Of a stretch of 64,000 bases of DNA, positions 8,114-16,796 are shown one piece after another. A model generated the notes under the pieces. The model had not been told where the DNA came from. It searched no databases and was given only the letters and a program-made list of their open reading frames with translations. Position 1 is the stretch's first letter, and every line of letters begins with the position of its first letter. The stretch is from the NCBI RefSeq assembly GCF_900090105.1, contig NZ_FMDM01000001.1, positions 372,001-436,000 of the forward strand. The letters run 5' to 3'. Origin of the DNA: Micromonospora humi. GTDB lineage: Bacteria > Actinomycetota > Actinomycetes > Mycobacteriales > Micromonosporaceae. Position numbers and translations under genes: made by a program.

Positions 8114-8455
8114 TCAGACCCAGGAGCGGACGTAGCGGGGCTCGCGCCCCTGGGCGAGCTGGGTCGGCGACGCCTGCGTCGCCTGCCGGTTGCCCGGGGG
8201 CAGCTGGTTGATGCCGAGCGCGGCGGAGAAGATGACCAGCCCGTTGAAGAACGCGATGATCCACTTTTCCGGGCCGGCGTCGGCGAACGCGGCGGTCAGG
8301 TAGGAGAGCAGGAGCGCGAAGCCCAGCGCGATCCACTTGCGCGCCTTGTCGCCGCTCGGCCCGATCAGGCCGCCGATGACGTTGGTGGCGAGCAGGGTGG
8401 CGGCGCTGGCGCCGGTCAGACTGCCCAGAGCGGCCCAGGTGAAGAGATCGTTCAC
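8114..8455 (-). CDS. Small three-segment membrane protein heading the eCIS run
   Basis: A 113-residue protein with three likely membrane helices (ALGSLTGASAATLLATNVIG, ARKWIALGFALLLSYLTAAF, WIIAFFNGLVIFSAALG) and a polar C-terminal tail. Size and layout resemble a holin, but no family is recognised. GTG start with an AAGGGGG ribosome site eight bases upstream. Its stop lies 14 bases before the HEXXH membrane gene, so it is likely the first gene of the eCIS transcript visible here. It may help release or anchor the particle. Confidence 0.7.
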   Translation of the reverse strand: MNDLFTWAALGSLTGASAATLLATNVIGGLIGPSGDKARKWIALGFALLLSYLTAAFADAGPEKWIIAFFNGLVIFSAALGINQLPPGNRQATQASPTQLAQGREPRYVRSWV

Positions 8456-8622
8456 GGCGATCCCCCTTTTCGACGGTGCGGTGGTGCGGCCTCGGGTGGG
8501 ATGGTGCGGCGGCCCGTGGTTGTCGCCACGGGGTCCGCCCGGTCGGCGGTGGAACCGGCGGGTTGTCGCCGGTGGTCGAGGGCCGGACGGTCGACCTCCG
8601 AAGGAGGCCGGGCCGGCGGGAC

Positions 8623-9438
8623 TCAGGCCGGTGGACCGGCGGGGGGCGTCGGCGCGGGGGGCGTCGGCGCGGCGGGGGTGGCCGGTCCGGTGGTGGGCGC
8701 GGCCGGCGTCGCGGCCGGGCTCCCGCCCCGGCGGCGGCGCAGCAGCAGCACGACCGCCACGGCCACGACCAGCAGCAGCACGACCGCGCCGGCGACGACC
8801 GGCAGCCAGGGGAAGGAGCCACCGTCGACCACGGCGGCGACCGCGCTGGTGGGCGGCGCCGGCGGCGCCTCGGCGACGGCCCGCAGTTCGGCCGGCTTGG
8901 GCTGGTTGGCGACCACCTTCCAGCTCACCGAGCGGCCGGTGATCGTGCCGTTGGTGTCCAGTACCCGGCCCGGGAACGTCACCGAGATCTCGAACGACAT
9001 CAAGGTCATGAACGCCTGCTGGTTCCGTGGATCCTGTTCGGCCACCTTTCCGCCGTATTTCTTCGGATCCAGGGGGAGCGAGAAGCGATAGAGATCGTTG
9101 TCCCGAACAAGATTCACGCTCTCGCTCGTGAATTGCGCCAACGGTGTTTTCCGGTAGGTGATCTGAATGCCGTAGAAGTTGGGGTCCTCGTACCGCGTCT
9201 CGGTTCCGGCGGGAAGCGTGGGAATGTTCTGCCGCAGTTCGGCGAAGGCCACCGCGACGTCCGGGTTGCGCTGTTTGAGCACGGACTTCTGCGCGGTCAG
9301 CAGGAGCTGGCCGGAGATCGTGTCGTCGGGGTTCACGGTCAACCCGAGGTTGAGCTGCATGCAGCCGCTCAGTGTCGCCACGAGGGCGAGACACACCGCG
9401 AGGCTGAATATCCGGCTGCGGCGGAGTCTCGTATTCAT
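8623..9438 (-). CDS. LppM-like lipoprotein with C-terminal membrane helix
   Basis: A 271-residue exported lipoprotein. The signal peptide (RRSRIFSLAVCLALVATLSG) ends in lipobox LSGC with the acylated Cys at about residue 26. The outer domain (LNLGLTVNPDDTISGQLLLT, ITGRSVSWKVVANQPKPAEL) matches the LppM/DUF3153 family. Near residue 210 a long hydrophobic stretch (LPVVAGAVVLLLVVAVAVVL) is followed by RRRR and a Pro/Ala/Thr-rich tail that should be cytoplasmic. LppM of mycobacteria affects lipid-linked glycans and phagosome traffic. Upstream promoter area is AT-richer than average. It is likely unrelated to the eCIS operon, being 167 bases away from it. Confidence 0.85.
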   Translation of the reverse strand: MNTRLRRSRIFSLAVCLALVATLSGCMQLNLGLTVNPDDTISGQLLLTAQKSVLKQRNPDVAVAFAELRQNIPTLPAGTETRYEDPNFYGIQITYRKTPLAQFTSESVNLVRDNDLYRFSLPLDPKKYGGKVAEQDPRNQQAFMTLMSFEISVTFPGRVLDTNGTITGRSVSWKVVANQPKPAELRAVAEAPPAPPTSAVAAVVDGGSFPWLPVVAGAVVLLLVVAVAVVLLLRRRRGGSPAATPAAPTTGPATPAAPTPPAPTPPAGPPA

Positions 9439-9569
9439 GCGCCCAGTGTGGGCGGTCGGGGCGGGCTCGACAGTCAGCGATCAGCCGCCGCTTTGTCGCC
9501 GATCTTACCGGCTGCCTCTCCCATTCGGACGACCCCGCAAACGCGCCCGATCGATATCCTGGAAGGTTG

Positions 9570-10067
9570 TCATTCCTCCGTTTCCGGCGCCGGCCGGTCC
9601 GCCACGATCCGGAAGACCGGGATGGTCGGGGCGACGCGCGCGAACTCGGTGAGCGGGGCGTGCCTGTCGACCGGCACGTGCGGGCGCGCGCCGGGGGCGA
9701 GTGCGAGGTGGCGACGCAGGATCGGCGGCCGGTCGGCGACGTCGACCTCGACCAGTCGGACCGCCTCCCGGCCGCGGTGGCGCAGCACCGCCCGCCCGCC
9801 GGCGGCCCGGACGTTGGCCACCCAGTTGACCCGGTCGCCGAGCATCGACACCAGGTAGCGCTCACCCTGGTGGTCGGCGACCACCAGCGGCAGGGCGACC
9901 GTCCGGCCGCTGCGCCGGCCCCGCACCTCCAGCGTCACCCAGTGCCGGGGGCCGAGCCCGGCGGCGTGCTGCCGCGCGGCGAGCCCGTTCAGCACCCGGG
10001 CGAGCCGGTTCGGTCGGCCACCCCGGTACATCCACCTCAGCTGCCGGCGCCACGATTCCGTGCTCAT
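9570..10067 (-). CDS. F420-dependent nitroreductase-family oxidoreductase (DDN-like)
   Basis: A 165-residue split-barrel protein of the deazaflavin-dependent nitroreductase family. Signature parts are GPRHWVTLEVRGRRSGRTVA, LPLVVADHQGERYLVSMLGD and VNWVANVRAAGGRAVLRHRG, which form the F420 pocket. Such enzymes reduce quinones, nitro compounds or other substrates with F420H2. ATG start; GAGAGGGGG sits about eight bases upstream. A divergent amylolytic gene starts 193 bases away. Substrate cannot be told from sequence. Confidence 0.88.
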   Translation of the reverse strand: MSTESWRRQLRWMYRGGRPNRLARVLNGLAARQHAAGLGPRHWVTLEVRGRRSGRTVALPLVVADHQGERYLVSMLGDRVNWVANVRAAGGRAVLRHRGREAVRLVEVDVADRPPILRRHLALAPGARPHVPVDRHAPLTEFARVAPTIPVFRIVADRPAPETEE

Positions 10068-10179
10068 CCGGACCCCCTCTCTCCTCACCTCCATTGGGGA
10101 CCAGGCGGGCCGGGGGCGGCCAGGGTCGATCGGCCCGGACCTCTTTACCTGATTGAAATCGACTGTTATCTTTCCGGCA

Positions 10180-10200
10180 AAACTTGCAAGTTTTTGCAAC
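10180..10200. promoter_or_regulatory. MalR-type operator upstream of the secreted GH13 gene
   Basis: The region carries a perfect CTTGCAAG palindrome (10183-10190) followed by a TTTGCAA half-site. CTTGCA-type repeats are the known targets of MalR/Reg1-class LacI repressors at streptomycete maltose and amylase genes. It lies about 60 bases before the ATG of the GH13 gene, in a locally AT-rich stretch. Binding is inferred from the motif. Confidence 0.55.
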
Positions 10201-10260
10201 AGCCGGAAGTCGGCCGACGTCCGCACGCACCGTCCACCCGCGTCCCCGTCGGAGACCGCC

Positions 10261-12582
10261 ATGCCCAGACCCCGTCCGGTCCTCGCCCTGCTGCTCGCCG
10301 CGGTGCTGTCCGCCGTCGGCCTCACCGCCGCCGCACCACCCGCCGGTGCCGCCGTCGACGCCCGCGCGCTCGGCGCCCGCTACGACGCCACCGGCTCGAC
10401 CATCACCTTCCGGGTCCACTCCGCCGCCGCGACCCGGATCGCCGTCTACCTGTACGCCGCGCCCACCGGCGCCGCCGAGAAGGTCAGCTACGTGCTCACC
10501 CGCGACGCGTCGGCGGTCTTCGGCGTCACCGTCGACGTCGCCACCCTGCGCGACACCCACGGCCTCACCGGCACGATCTGGTACGGCTACCGGGCCTGGG
10601 GGCCGAACTGGCCGTGGACCAGCACCTGGACCAAGGGTTCGTCCGCCGGCTTCGTGGCCGACGTGGACGCCGCCGGCAACCGGTTCAACCCCAACAAGCT
10701 GCTCGTCGACCCGTACGCCCGGGAACTCAGCCACGACCCGCTGCGCCCCGGCGCTACCGACGACACCGTCTACGCCTCCGGGCCGGCCCACCGCACCGTG
10801 GACAGCGGCCCGTACGCCCCGAAGGGCGCGGTGCTCGCCGTCGCGACCGGCGCCACCGGCGTCAAACCCACCCGGGCGTTCAAGGACGACGTGCTCTACG
10901 AGGTGCACGTACGCGGCCTCACCCGCGACGACCCGAGCGTGCCGGCGGCCTGGCGGGGCACCTACCGGGGAGCCGCGACCAAGGCCGGCTACCTCGCCTC
11001 GCTCGGCGTGACAGCGGTGGAGTTCCTGCCGGTGCAGGAGACGCAGAACGACACCAACGACGTCGACCCGACCGGCACCGCCGGGGACAACTACTGGGGC
11101 TACATGACGCTCAACTGGTTCGCCCCCGACCGGCGGTACGCCGCCGACCGCTCCCCGGGCGGCCCGACCCGCGAGTTCCAGACCATGGTCAAGGCGTTCC
11201 ACGACGCCGGGATCAAGGTGCTGCTCGACGTGGTCTACAACCACACCGGCGAGGGCGGGGCGCGCACGATCGGCGGTGCCACCGCCTACGACCTGTGGTC
11301 CTGGCGCGGGCTGGACAACCCCACCTACTACTCGTTGACCGCCGACCGGCAGGCGTCGTACGACAACACCGGGGTGGGTGGCAACTACAACACCTACCAC
11401 CCGGTCGCCCAGGACCTGATCGTCGACTCGCTGGCGTACTGGAAGGACACGCTCGGCGTCGACGGGTTCCGACACGACCTGGCCACCGTGCTCGGCAACA
11501 CCTGCCAGCACGGCTGCTACCGCTACAGCCGCACCGACCCGGGCACCGCGCTCAACCGGATCGTCCGGGAGATGCCGGCCCGCCCGGCCGGCGGCGGCGC
11601 GGGCGTGGACTGGATCGGCGAGCCGTGGGCGATCGGCGCCGGCACCTACCAGGTGGGCAACCTGCCGGCCGGCTGGTCGGAGTGGAACGGCCAGTACCGG
11701 GACACGGTGCGCAGCGACCAGAACCGGATGGGCTACGACCCGGTCACCCCGGGCCAGCTCGCCACCCGGCTCGCCGGCTCCGCGGACCTGTACGGCGACG
11801 ACGGCCGCCGGCCGGGGAACTCGGTGAACTTCCTCGTCGCCCACGACGGGTTCACCCTGCGCGACCTCTACGCCTGCAACGCGAAGAACAACAACCAGCC
11901 CTGGCCGTACGGCCCGTCCGACGGCGGCAGCGACGACAACCGCTCCTGGGACCAGGGCGGCGCCGCGGCCGACCAGCGCCGGGCCGCCCGCACCGGCCAG
12001 GCGCTGCTGCTGCTCTCCGCCGGCACCCCGATGATGACCGGCGGCGACGAGGTGCTGCGCGGCGTGCGGTGCAACAACAACCCGTACAACCTCGACTCGT
12101 CGGCCAACTGGCTGACCTGGAACCCGGACGCGAACCAGAGCGCGTTCCGCGCCTTCACCTCCCGCCTGGCCGCGTTCCGCGCCGCGCACCCGGCGCTGCG
12201 GCCGGCGACGTTCTACTCGTCCGCCGACGGCAACGGCAACGGGTTGGGCCAGCTCGCCTGGTTCACCCCGGCCGGGACCGCCCCGGACGCCGGGTACTGG
12301 AACGACCCGAACAACCACGCGCTCGGGTGGCGGATCGACGGCACCGAGTTCGGCGATCCGGCGTCGGCGATCTACGTCGCCTACAACGGCTGGTCCGGGG
12401 ACGTCGGCTTCACGCTGCCCTCGCCGGGCGCCGGCAGGCAGTGGTACCGGGTCACCGACACCTCCACCTGGGCGGAGGGCCCGGAGCAGGTGGCCCGGCC
12501 GGGCGCCGAGGCGGCGCTGGGCGGCCAGGGCACCGGTTATCTGCTGCGCGGCCGGGGCCTGCTGTTGCTGGTCGCCCGCTGA
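10261..12582 (+). CDS. Secreted GlgX/isoamylase-type glycoside hydrolase (GH13)
   Basis: A 773-residue exported starch/glycogen debranching-type enzyme. A signal peptide (VLALLLAAVLSAVGLTAAAP, cleavage near AGA-AVD) is followed by a CBM48-like N-domain (about 40-130) and a GH13 barrel. Motifs: LLDVVYNHTGEGG (region I), GFRHDLATVLG with nucleophile D406, WIGEPWAIG with acid E454, and VAHDGFTLRDL with D529. A C-terminal beta domain ends the chain. It should cleave alpha-1,6 branches of extracellular glucans; unlike ordinary GlgX it is secreted. ATG at 10261 has GGAG nine bases upstream. A CTTGCAAG operator suggests maltose-type repression. The gene ends in a hairpin shared with the convergent gene. 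Confidence 0.92.
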   Translation: MPRPRPVLALLLAAVLSAVGLTAAAPPAGAAVDARALGARYDATGSTITFRVHSAAATRIAVYLYAAPTGAAEKVSYVLTRDASAVFGVTVDVATLRDTHGLTGTIWYGYRAWGPNWPWTSTWTKGSSAGFVADVDAAGNRFNPNKLLVDPYARELSHDPLRPGATDDTVYASGPAHRTVDSGPYAPKGAVLAVATGATGVKPTRAFKDDVLYEVHVRGLTRDDPSVPAAWRGTYRGAATKAGYLASLGVTAVEFLPVQETQNDTNDVDPTGTAGDNYWGYMTLNWFAPDRRYAADRSPGGPTREFQTMVKAFHDAGIKVLLDVVYNHTGEGGARTIGGATAYDLWSWRGLDNPTYYSLTADRQASYDNTGVGGNYNTYHPVAQDLIVDSLAYWKDTLGVDGFRHDLATVLGNTCQHGCYRYSRTDPGTALNRIVREMPARPAGGGAGVDWIGEPWAIGAGTYQVGNLPAGWSEWNGQYRDTVRSDQNRMGYDPVTPGQLATRLAGSADLYGDDGRRPGNSVNFLVAHDGFTLRDLYACNAKNNNQPWPYGPSDGGSDDNRSWDQGGAAADQRRAARTGQALLLLSAGTPMMTGGDEVLRGVRCNNNPYNLDSSANWLTWNPDANQSAFRAFTSRLAAFRAAHPALRPATFYSSADGNGNGLGQLAWFTPAGTAPDAGYWNDPNNHALGWRIDGTEFGDPASAIYVAYNGWSGDVGFTLPSPGAGRQWYRVTDTSTWAEGPEQVARPGAEAALGGQGTGYLLRGRGLLLLVAR

Positions 12583-12611
12583 GCGTCCGGCCCGGTACGC
12601 CGACGCTCAGC
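12578..12611. terminator. Bidirectional hairpin between convergent genes
   Basis: Perfect 10-base arms GCTGAGCGTC (12578-12587) and GACGCTCAGC (12602-12611) with a 14-base loop span the stops of the GH13 gene and the monooxygenase gene. It lacks a U-run, as is usual in GC-rich actinomycetes. The position between converging stops fits a shared terminator. Confidence 0.65.
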
Positions 12612-13761
12612 CCGGTGGCTGCCAGTCGGCGTACCGGGCCATGCCGCGCAGCGCCGCCCGGGACGGGGTGAGCCGGAGCGCGGTGTCGCGCAGGGCCCGC
12701 GCCAGCGGGTGACGGAGCTGCTGGCCGTAGCGCGCGGTGCGCAGCGCCGCCCGGGCCACGGCCTGGCTGCGTGGTCGCCGTTGCCCGTCGTACGCGGCCA
12801 GCGCGCCGGCCAGGTCGGTCGACCCGCCCGCGCAGGTGGCGCCGAGCACCACGGCGTCCTCGATCGCCTGGCACGCGCCCTGGCCCAGGTGCGGTGTCAT
12901 GGCGTGCGCGGCGTCGCCGAGCAGCGCCACCCGACCCCGCACGTAGCTCGGCAGCGGGGTGGCCAGGTGCAGCAGGTCCGTGCGCTGCACCGCCTCCGGC
13001 GGCGTGGCGGCCAGCAGCGCCGGGATCGGGTCGTGCCAGTCGCCGAACCGCTCCCGCACCGCGGCCAGCTCGTCCGGCTCCCGGCCGCCCGGTGGCGCCA
13101 CGTCCGCGGCGTACCAGTAGAGCCGGCCGTCGCCGAGCGGGACGGTGCCGAACTCGCGCCCGGCGCCCCAGGTGACGGCCGTCGCCACCGGGGTGGGCCA
13201 GGGGACCACCGCGCGCCACGCGGTGGAGCCGGAGTAGGCCGGCGGCGGCAGCGCCGGCCACAACCGCCGGCGCAGCAGGCTGTGCAGCCCGTCCGCGCCG
13301 ACCACCAGGTCGGCCGCGAGGTCGTGGACCCCACCGTCCGCCCGGTAGGTCACCGCCGGCGCGTCGGCGTCGACGTCCACGACGTCGACGCCGGTGCGGA
13401 GCGCCCCGGCGGGCAGCGCGTGCCGCAGCACGCGGTGCAGCGCGGTCCGGTGGATGCCCAGCGCCGAGGTGCCGAGCGTGCGCTCCAGGTCGGCGCCGTC
13501 GACCCGGGACAGCCACCGGCCGGAGCTGGCGCGCAGCCCGCCGGGGGTGTCGGGCGTGCCGTCGCGCCGCACCGCGTCGCCCAGGCCCAGCGCGTCGAGA
13601 CCGCGCAGCGCGTTCGTCATCAGGGTCAGGCCGGTGCCGAGTTCGCGGGGGCGGGCGGCGCGCTCCAGCACGGTGACCCGCCACCCGCGCCGATGCAGCG
13701 CCAGCGCCGCTGCCAGCCCGCCGATGCCCGCGCCGACCACCACCGCGTGCGTGTCGTCCAC
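12607..13761 (-). CDS. FAD-dependent monooxygenase (PHBH-type)
   Basis: A 384-residue group A flavoprotein hydroxylase. It has the FAD-binding GAGIGGLAAALALHRRGW at the N-terminus, an internal DLVVGADGLHSLLRR (the DG motif binding FAD/NADPH), and GDAAHAMTPHLGQGACQAIE for the flavin ribityl. Such enzymes hydroxylate aromatic or polyketide substrates using NAD(P)H and O2. GTG start with a clean AAGGAGG site. It diverges from a TetR gene across a dyad that overlaps the promoter region, so it is probably the regulator's target. Not physically linked to the PKS cluster. Confidence 0.9.
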   Translation of the reverse strand: MDDTHAVVVGAGIGGLAAALALHRRGWRVTVLERAARPRELGTGLTLMTNALRGLDALGLGDAVRRDGTPDTPGGLRASSGRWLSRVDGADLERTLGTSALGIHRTALHRVLRHALPAGALRTGVDVVDVDADAPAVTYRADGGVHDLAADLVVGADGLHSLLRRRLWPALPPPAYSGSTAWRAVVPWPTPVATAVTWGAGREFGTVPLGDGRLYWYAADVAPPGGREPDELAAVRERFGDWHDPIPALLAATPPEAVQRTDLLHLATPLPSYVRGRVALLGDAAHAMTPHLGQGACQAIEDAVVLGATCAGGSTDLAGALAAYDGQRRPRSQAVARAALRTARYGQQLRHPLARALRDTALRLTPSRAALRGMARYADWQPPG

Positions 13762-13772
13762 CCCGTGCCTCC

Positions 13773-13788
13773 TTCTACAGATGTAGAA
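13773..13788. promoter_or_regulatory. TetR-type operator dyad
   Basis: TTCTACAGATGTAGAA is a 16-base dyad with perfect 7-base arms, centred between the divergent monooxygenase and TetR genes. It overlaps the start of the monooxygenase leader, which suits repression of that gene and self-control. Confidence 0.7.
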
Positions 13789-13831
13789 AGCGATACTACG
13801 CCCGACGGAGCCGATCGAGGGGGTGGCGGAC

Positions 13832-14455
13832 GTGAGCACACGGGCGGCCCGGATGGCCGTGCTCGCCGACGCGGCGGTGGAGCTGGTCGCCGCCGGCGGC
13901 ATGCGGGCGCTCACCCACCGCGCGGTCGACGCCCGGGCCGGGATGCCACCCGGCACCACCTCGGCGTACCTGCGTACCCGGCAGGCCCTCATCGAGGCGG
14001 TGGTGCAACGCCTGGCCGACCTGGACCGGGAGGACCTGGTCGCGCACGACCTGCCCACGGCCCCGGCCGGCCCCGCCCCGGCGCTCGGGCCGGACGGGCT
14101 CGACCAGCTCGCCGCCGGGGTGGCCGAGGTGCTGGACCGCTGGCTGACCGTCGGGCGCAGCCGCTCCCTCGCCCGCTACGCGTGCCTGCTGGAGGCAACC
14201 CACCGGCCCGAGCTGCGCCGCATCCTGCACCACGGCAGCGTCCTGCGGGTGCAGGCCCGGGAGCTGCTGGCCCGCGCCGGCGCCGCGGACCCGGTCCGGC
14301 AGGGCGACCAGTTCGTGGCGTTCGTCGACGGGCTGCTCTTCGACCGCCTGGTCGGCGCCGGGGCGCTCAGCGCGCCACCGCCCGGCACCCCGGCCAGCCG
14401 GGACGACCTGAGAGCCGGCGTACGCACCCTGCTGCGCGCGTTCACCGGCGCCTGA
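13832..14455 (+). CDS. TetR-family regulator
   Basis: A 207-residue repressor. The N-terminal helix-turn-helix (AVELVAAGGMRALTHRAVDA, then RAGMPPGTTSAYLRTRQALI) is typical; the C-terminal ligand domain is helical. GTG at 13832 is chosen because GAGGGGG lies nine bases upstream; an in-frame GTG at 13823 is too close to that site. It is divergent from the FAD monooxygenase and likely binds the dyad at 13773. The ligand is unknown, perhaps an aromatic compound handled by that enzyme. Confidence 0.88.
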   Translation: MSTRAARMAVLADAAVELVAAGGMRALTHRAVDARAGMPPGTTSAYLRTRQALIEAVVQRLADLDREDLVAHDLPTAPAGPAPALGPDGLDQLAAGVAEVLDRWLTVGRSRSLARYACLLEATHRPELRRILHHGSVLRVQARELLARAGAADPVRQGDQFVAFVDGLLFDRLVGAGALSAPPPGTPASRDDLRAGVRTLLRAFTGA

Positions 14456-14536
14456 CCCGGGACCAGATGCCGCCGATCACTGCCGTCCGGCCCGGGAGGC
14501 CGCAGGATGGGTGCGGGTGGAACAGGAAGGTCGCTG

Positions 14537-15676
14537 ATGGCGGGAACCACGGGACGGGCCGCGACAGCCGTACGCGAGGCGGCCGGGCGGCTGCGGCGGG
14601 GCTGGCTGCCGGTCGTCGAGGCGACGGTGGCGGCCACCGTCGCCTGGATGCTCGCCACCCGACTGGTCGGGCACCCGCAGCCGTTCTTCGCCCCCGCCGC
14701 CGCGCTGATCGTGCTCGGCCAGGCGCGCGGCCAGCGGATCCGCCGCGCGGTCGAGGTGGTGCTCGGCGTCGCCGCTGGCGTGCTCGTGGCCGACCTGGTG
14801 GTGCAGGCGCTCGGCCCGCGTACCACCTGGACCGTGCTCACCGTCATCCTGCTCACCGTCTCGCTGGCGGTGGCGGTCGGCGCCAGCTCGGTCACCGTGG
14901 TGCAGGCCGCGGTCTCCGCGCTCTACCTGGTGGTGGTGTCACCGCCGACCGAGTCGCTGATCCCGTTCCGGTTCGTCGACGCGCTGATCGGCGGCGCGGT
15001 GGCGGTGGTCGCCAGCCAGCTGGTGGACGCCCGCCGGCCGCTCGCCCCGCTGGTCGCCGAGTTCCGGCACACGTTCGCGGAACTGGCCGACGTGCTCGAC
15101 GAGATCGCCGACGCGCTCGACCACGGCGACGACACCGCCGCGCTGGCCGCGCTGGAACGGGCCCGGCACGCCGACGCCGCTGTGGAACGGCTGCGCGGCG
15201 CGGTCCAGGCCGCCGGCGAGGCGCTGCGGCTCAACGTCCGACGCCGTCGCCACCTCGGCCGCCTGCGCTCGGTGGAGGGTTCGATCCGCCAGATCGACTA
15301 CGCCGTGCGCAACGTCCGCGTGCTGGCCCGGGCCGCGGTCACGTTCACCCGCGGCGCCGCGCCGGTGCCGGCCGACCTCGGCGGCACCGTCCGCACGCTG
15401 GCCGAGGCGGTACGCGCGGCCGGCGACGCCCTGGCCGCCGACCTCGGCGGACAGGAGCAGGTCGCCGACGGGCACGCCGGCCGCGCCGACGCGGCGGCGC
15501 TGGAGGCGGTGCGGTCGGCCGGGCGGCTCTTCACCGCCGGTCCGACCCTGCCGCTCGCGATGATCATCGGCCAGGTCCGGGCCACCGCCATCGACCTGCT
15601 GCGCGGAGTGGGCGTGGACGACGACGCCACCGTGCTCAGCCGGGTCGACGCGGCGGTCACCGGGCCGGAGCACTGA
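14537..15676 (+). CDS. FUSC-family membrane protein
   Basis: A 379-residue protein with about five hydrophobic segments in the first 170 residues (VEATVAATVAWMLATRLVGH, AVEVVLGVAAGVLVADLVVQ, WTVLTVILLTVSLAVAVGAS, ALIGGAVAVVASQLVDARRP), then a long helical, partly coiled cytoplasmic half rich in Ala, Arg and Asp. This matches fusaric acid resistance/aromatic acid exporter-type proteins. ATG has a GGAAGG site seven bases upstream. It follows the TetR gene by 81 bases on the same strand. The substrate is unknown. Confidence 0.85.
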   Translation: MAGTTGRAATAVREAAGRLRRGWLPVVEATVAATVAWMLATRLVGHPQPFFAPAAALIVLGQARGQRIRRAVEVVLGVAAGVLVADLVVQALGPRTTWTVLTVILLTVSLAVAVGASSVTVVQAAVSALYLVVVSPPTESLIPFRFVDALIGGAVAVVASQLVDARRPLAPLVAEFRHTFAELADVLDEIADALDHGDDTAALAALERARHADAAVERLRGAVQAAGEALRLNVRRRRHLGRLRSVEGSIRQIDYAVRNVRVLARAAVTFTRGAAPVPADLGGTVRTLAEAVRAAGDALAADLGGQEQVADGHAGRADAAALEAVRSAGRLFTAGPTLPLAMIIGQVRATAIDLLRGVGVDDDATVLSRVDAAVTGPEH

Positions 15677-15687
15677 CCGCCGTCGGG

Positions 15688-16677
15688 TCAGGCGCTCTCC
15701 CGGGTCACCAGCGTCGAGGCGAACGCGGTGCTCGGCGCCACCGGCGCCTCCGTCAGCACGGCCGTGGCCGCCGCGGCGGCGATCCGGTCGACCGGATGGG
15801 TGGCGGTGGTCAGCGCCGGGCTGCTCATCGCCGCGTACGGCAGGTCGTCGAAACCGGCGACCGCCACGTCGTGCGGCACCCGCACGCCGTGGCCGCGCAA
15901 CGCGGCGATCACGCCGAACGCGGTCGCGTCGCTGGCCGCGTAGACCGCGTCCAGGTCCGGCCACCGGCGCAGCGCCGCCAGCGCCGCCGAACCGCCGCGG
16001 GTCGCGGTGAAGTCGCCGGTCACCAGCCGGGCCGGCGCCCCCGACGCGCGCATCAGCTCCCGGTACGCCGTCACCGACCGCTCCGCGCAGGTCAGCCAGC
16101 GCGGGCCGGTGACCATGACGATGCGCCGGCGGCCGGTGGCGTACAGGTGACGCAGCACGGCGCCGGCGCCGCCGGCGTTGTCCACGTCGAACGACGGCAC
16201 GGTCGCCGAGCCCCGTCCGATGGAGACGACCCGGCCGCGCAGCCGGGCCGGCACCGCGTCCAGCGCCGCCTGCGTGGTGTTGACCAGGATCACGCCGCAG
16301 ACGCCCCGGTCGGCCCCGAGGCGGCTCAGGCCGGACGGATCGGTCAGCGGCAGCCACTCCAGCGCCACCCCGACCCCGTGCGGCGCGCACACCCGCGACG
16401 CCGCGCTCACCACCCGGTGCACGTACGGGTCGTCGAAGACCCGGTCGTCGCGGCCCACCACGGCCACCACCAGCCGCACCCCGGCCCCGCGCACCAGCGC
16501 CCGGGCGGTCCGGTCCGGCACGTAGCCGAGGCGGTCGGCGGCGGCGCCCACCCGCGCCCGGGCGTCCGCCGAGGCGAAGCCGTAGCCGCCGAGCACCCGC
16601 GAGGCGGTGGCCCGGGACACCCCGGCCGCCCGGGCCACGTCGTCGAGCCTGGCCGGTCGTGCGGTAGGCGTACCCAT
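15688..16677 (-). CDS. LacI-family transcriptional regulator
   Basis: A 329-residue LacI/GalR protein. The DNA-binding head reads RLDDVARAAGVSRATASRVL at residues 10-30, with the hinge near residue 60. The periplasmic-binding-like core ends in TATHPVDRIAAAAATAVLTE. ATG at 16677 gives the usual head length; two in-frame ATGs just upstream (16686, 16689) cannot be excluded because no clear ribosome site exists. It diverges from an MFS gene over a TGGTAGCGCTCTCA operator and so probably controls that transporter and itself. Confidence 0.9.
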   Translation of the reverse strand: MGTPTARPARLDDVARAAGVSRATASRVLGGYGFASADARARVGAAADRLGYVPDRTARALVRGAGVRLVVAVVGRDDRVFDDPYVHRVVSAASRVCAPHGVGVALEWLPLTDPSGLSRLGADRGVCGVILVNTTQAALDAVPARLRGRVVSIGRGSATVPSFDVDNAGGAGAVLRHLYATGRRRIVMVTGPRWLTCAERSVTAYRELMRASGAPARLVTGDFTATRGGSAALAALRRWPDLDAVYAASDATAFGVIAALRGHGVRVPHDVAVAGFDDLPYAAMSSPALTTATHPVDRIAAAAATAVLTEAPVAPSTAFASTLVTRESA

Positions 16678-16733
16678 GGGTCGCATCATGCCCGGTCCGG
16701 GCCGCGGCGGGTAAGGGGCGGGCGGGCTTGTGG

Positions 16734-16747
16734 TGGTAGCGCTCTCA
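16734..16747. promoter_or_regulatory. LacI-type operator
   Basis: TGGTAGCGCTCTCA is close to the AGCGCT-centred palindromes bound by actinomycete LacI proteins such as CebR (TGGGAGCGCTCCCA). It lies between the divergent LacI and MFS genes, 50 bases before the MFS start. Confidence 0.75.
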
Positions 16748-16796
16748 GGTGTGCGATCGTCGTCGGGAACCATTCGCCGGAAGGGACGACCGCACC

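Noticed and set aside
1..8455. Prophage tail module
   Set aside because: No capsid, terminase, portal, integrase or lysis genes are seen, and the sheath, tube, LysM, VgrG, PAAR, gp25 order is that of eCIS.
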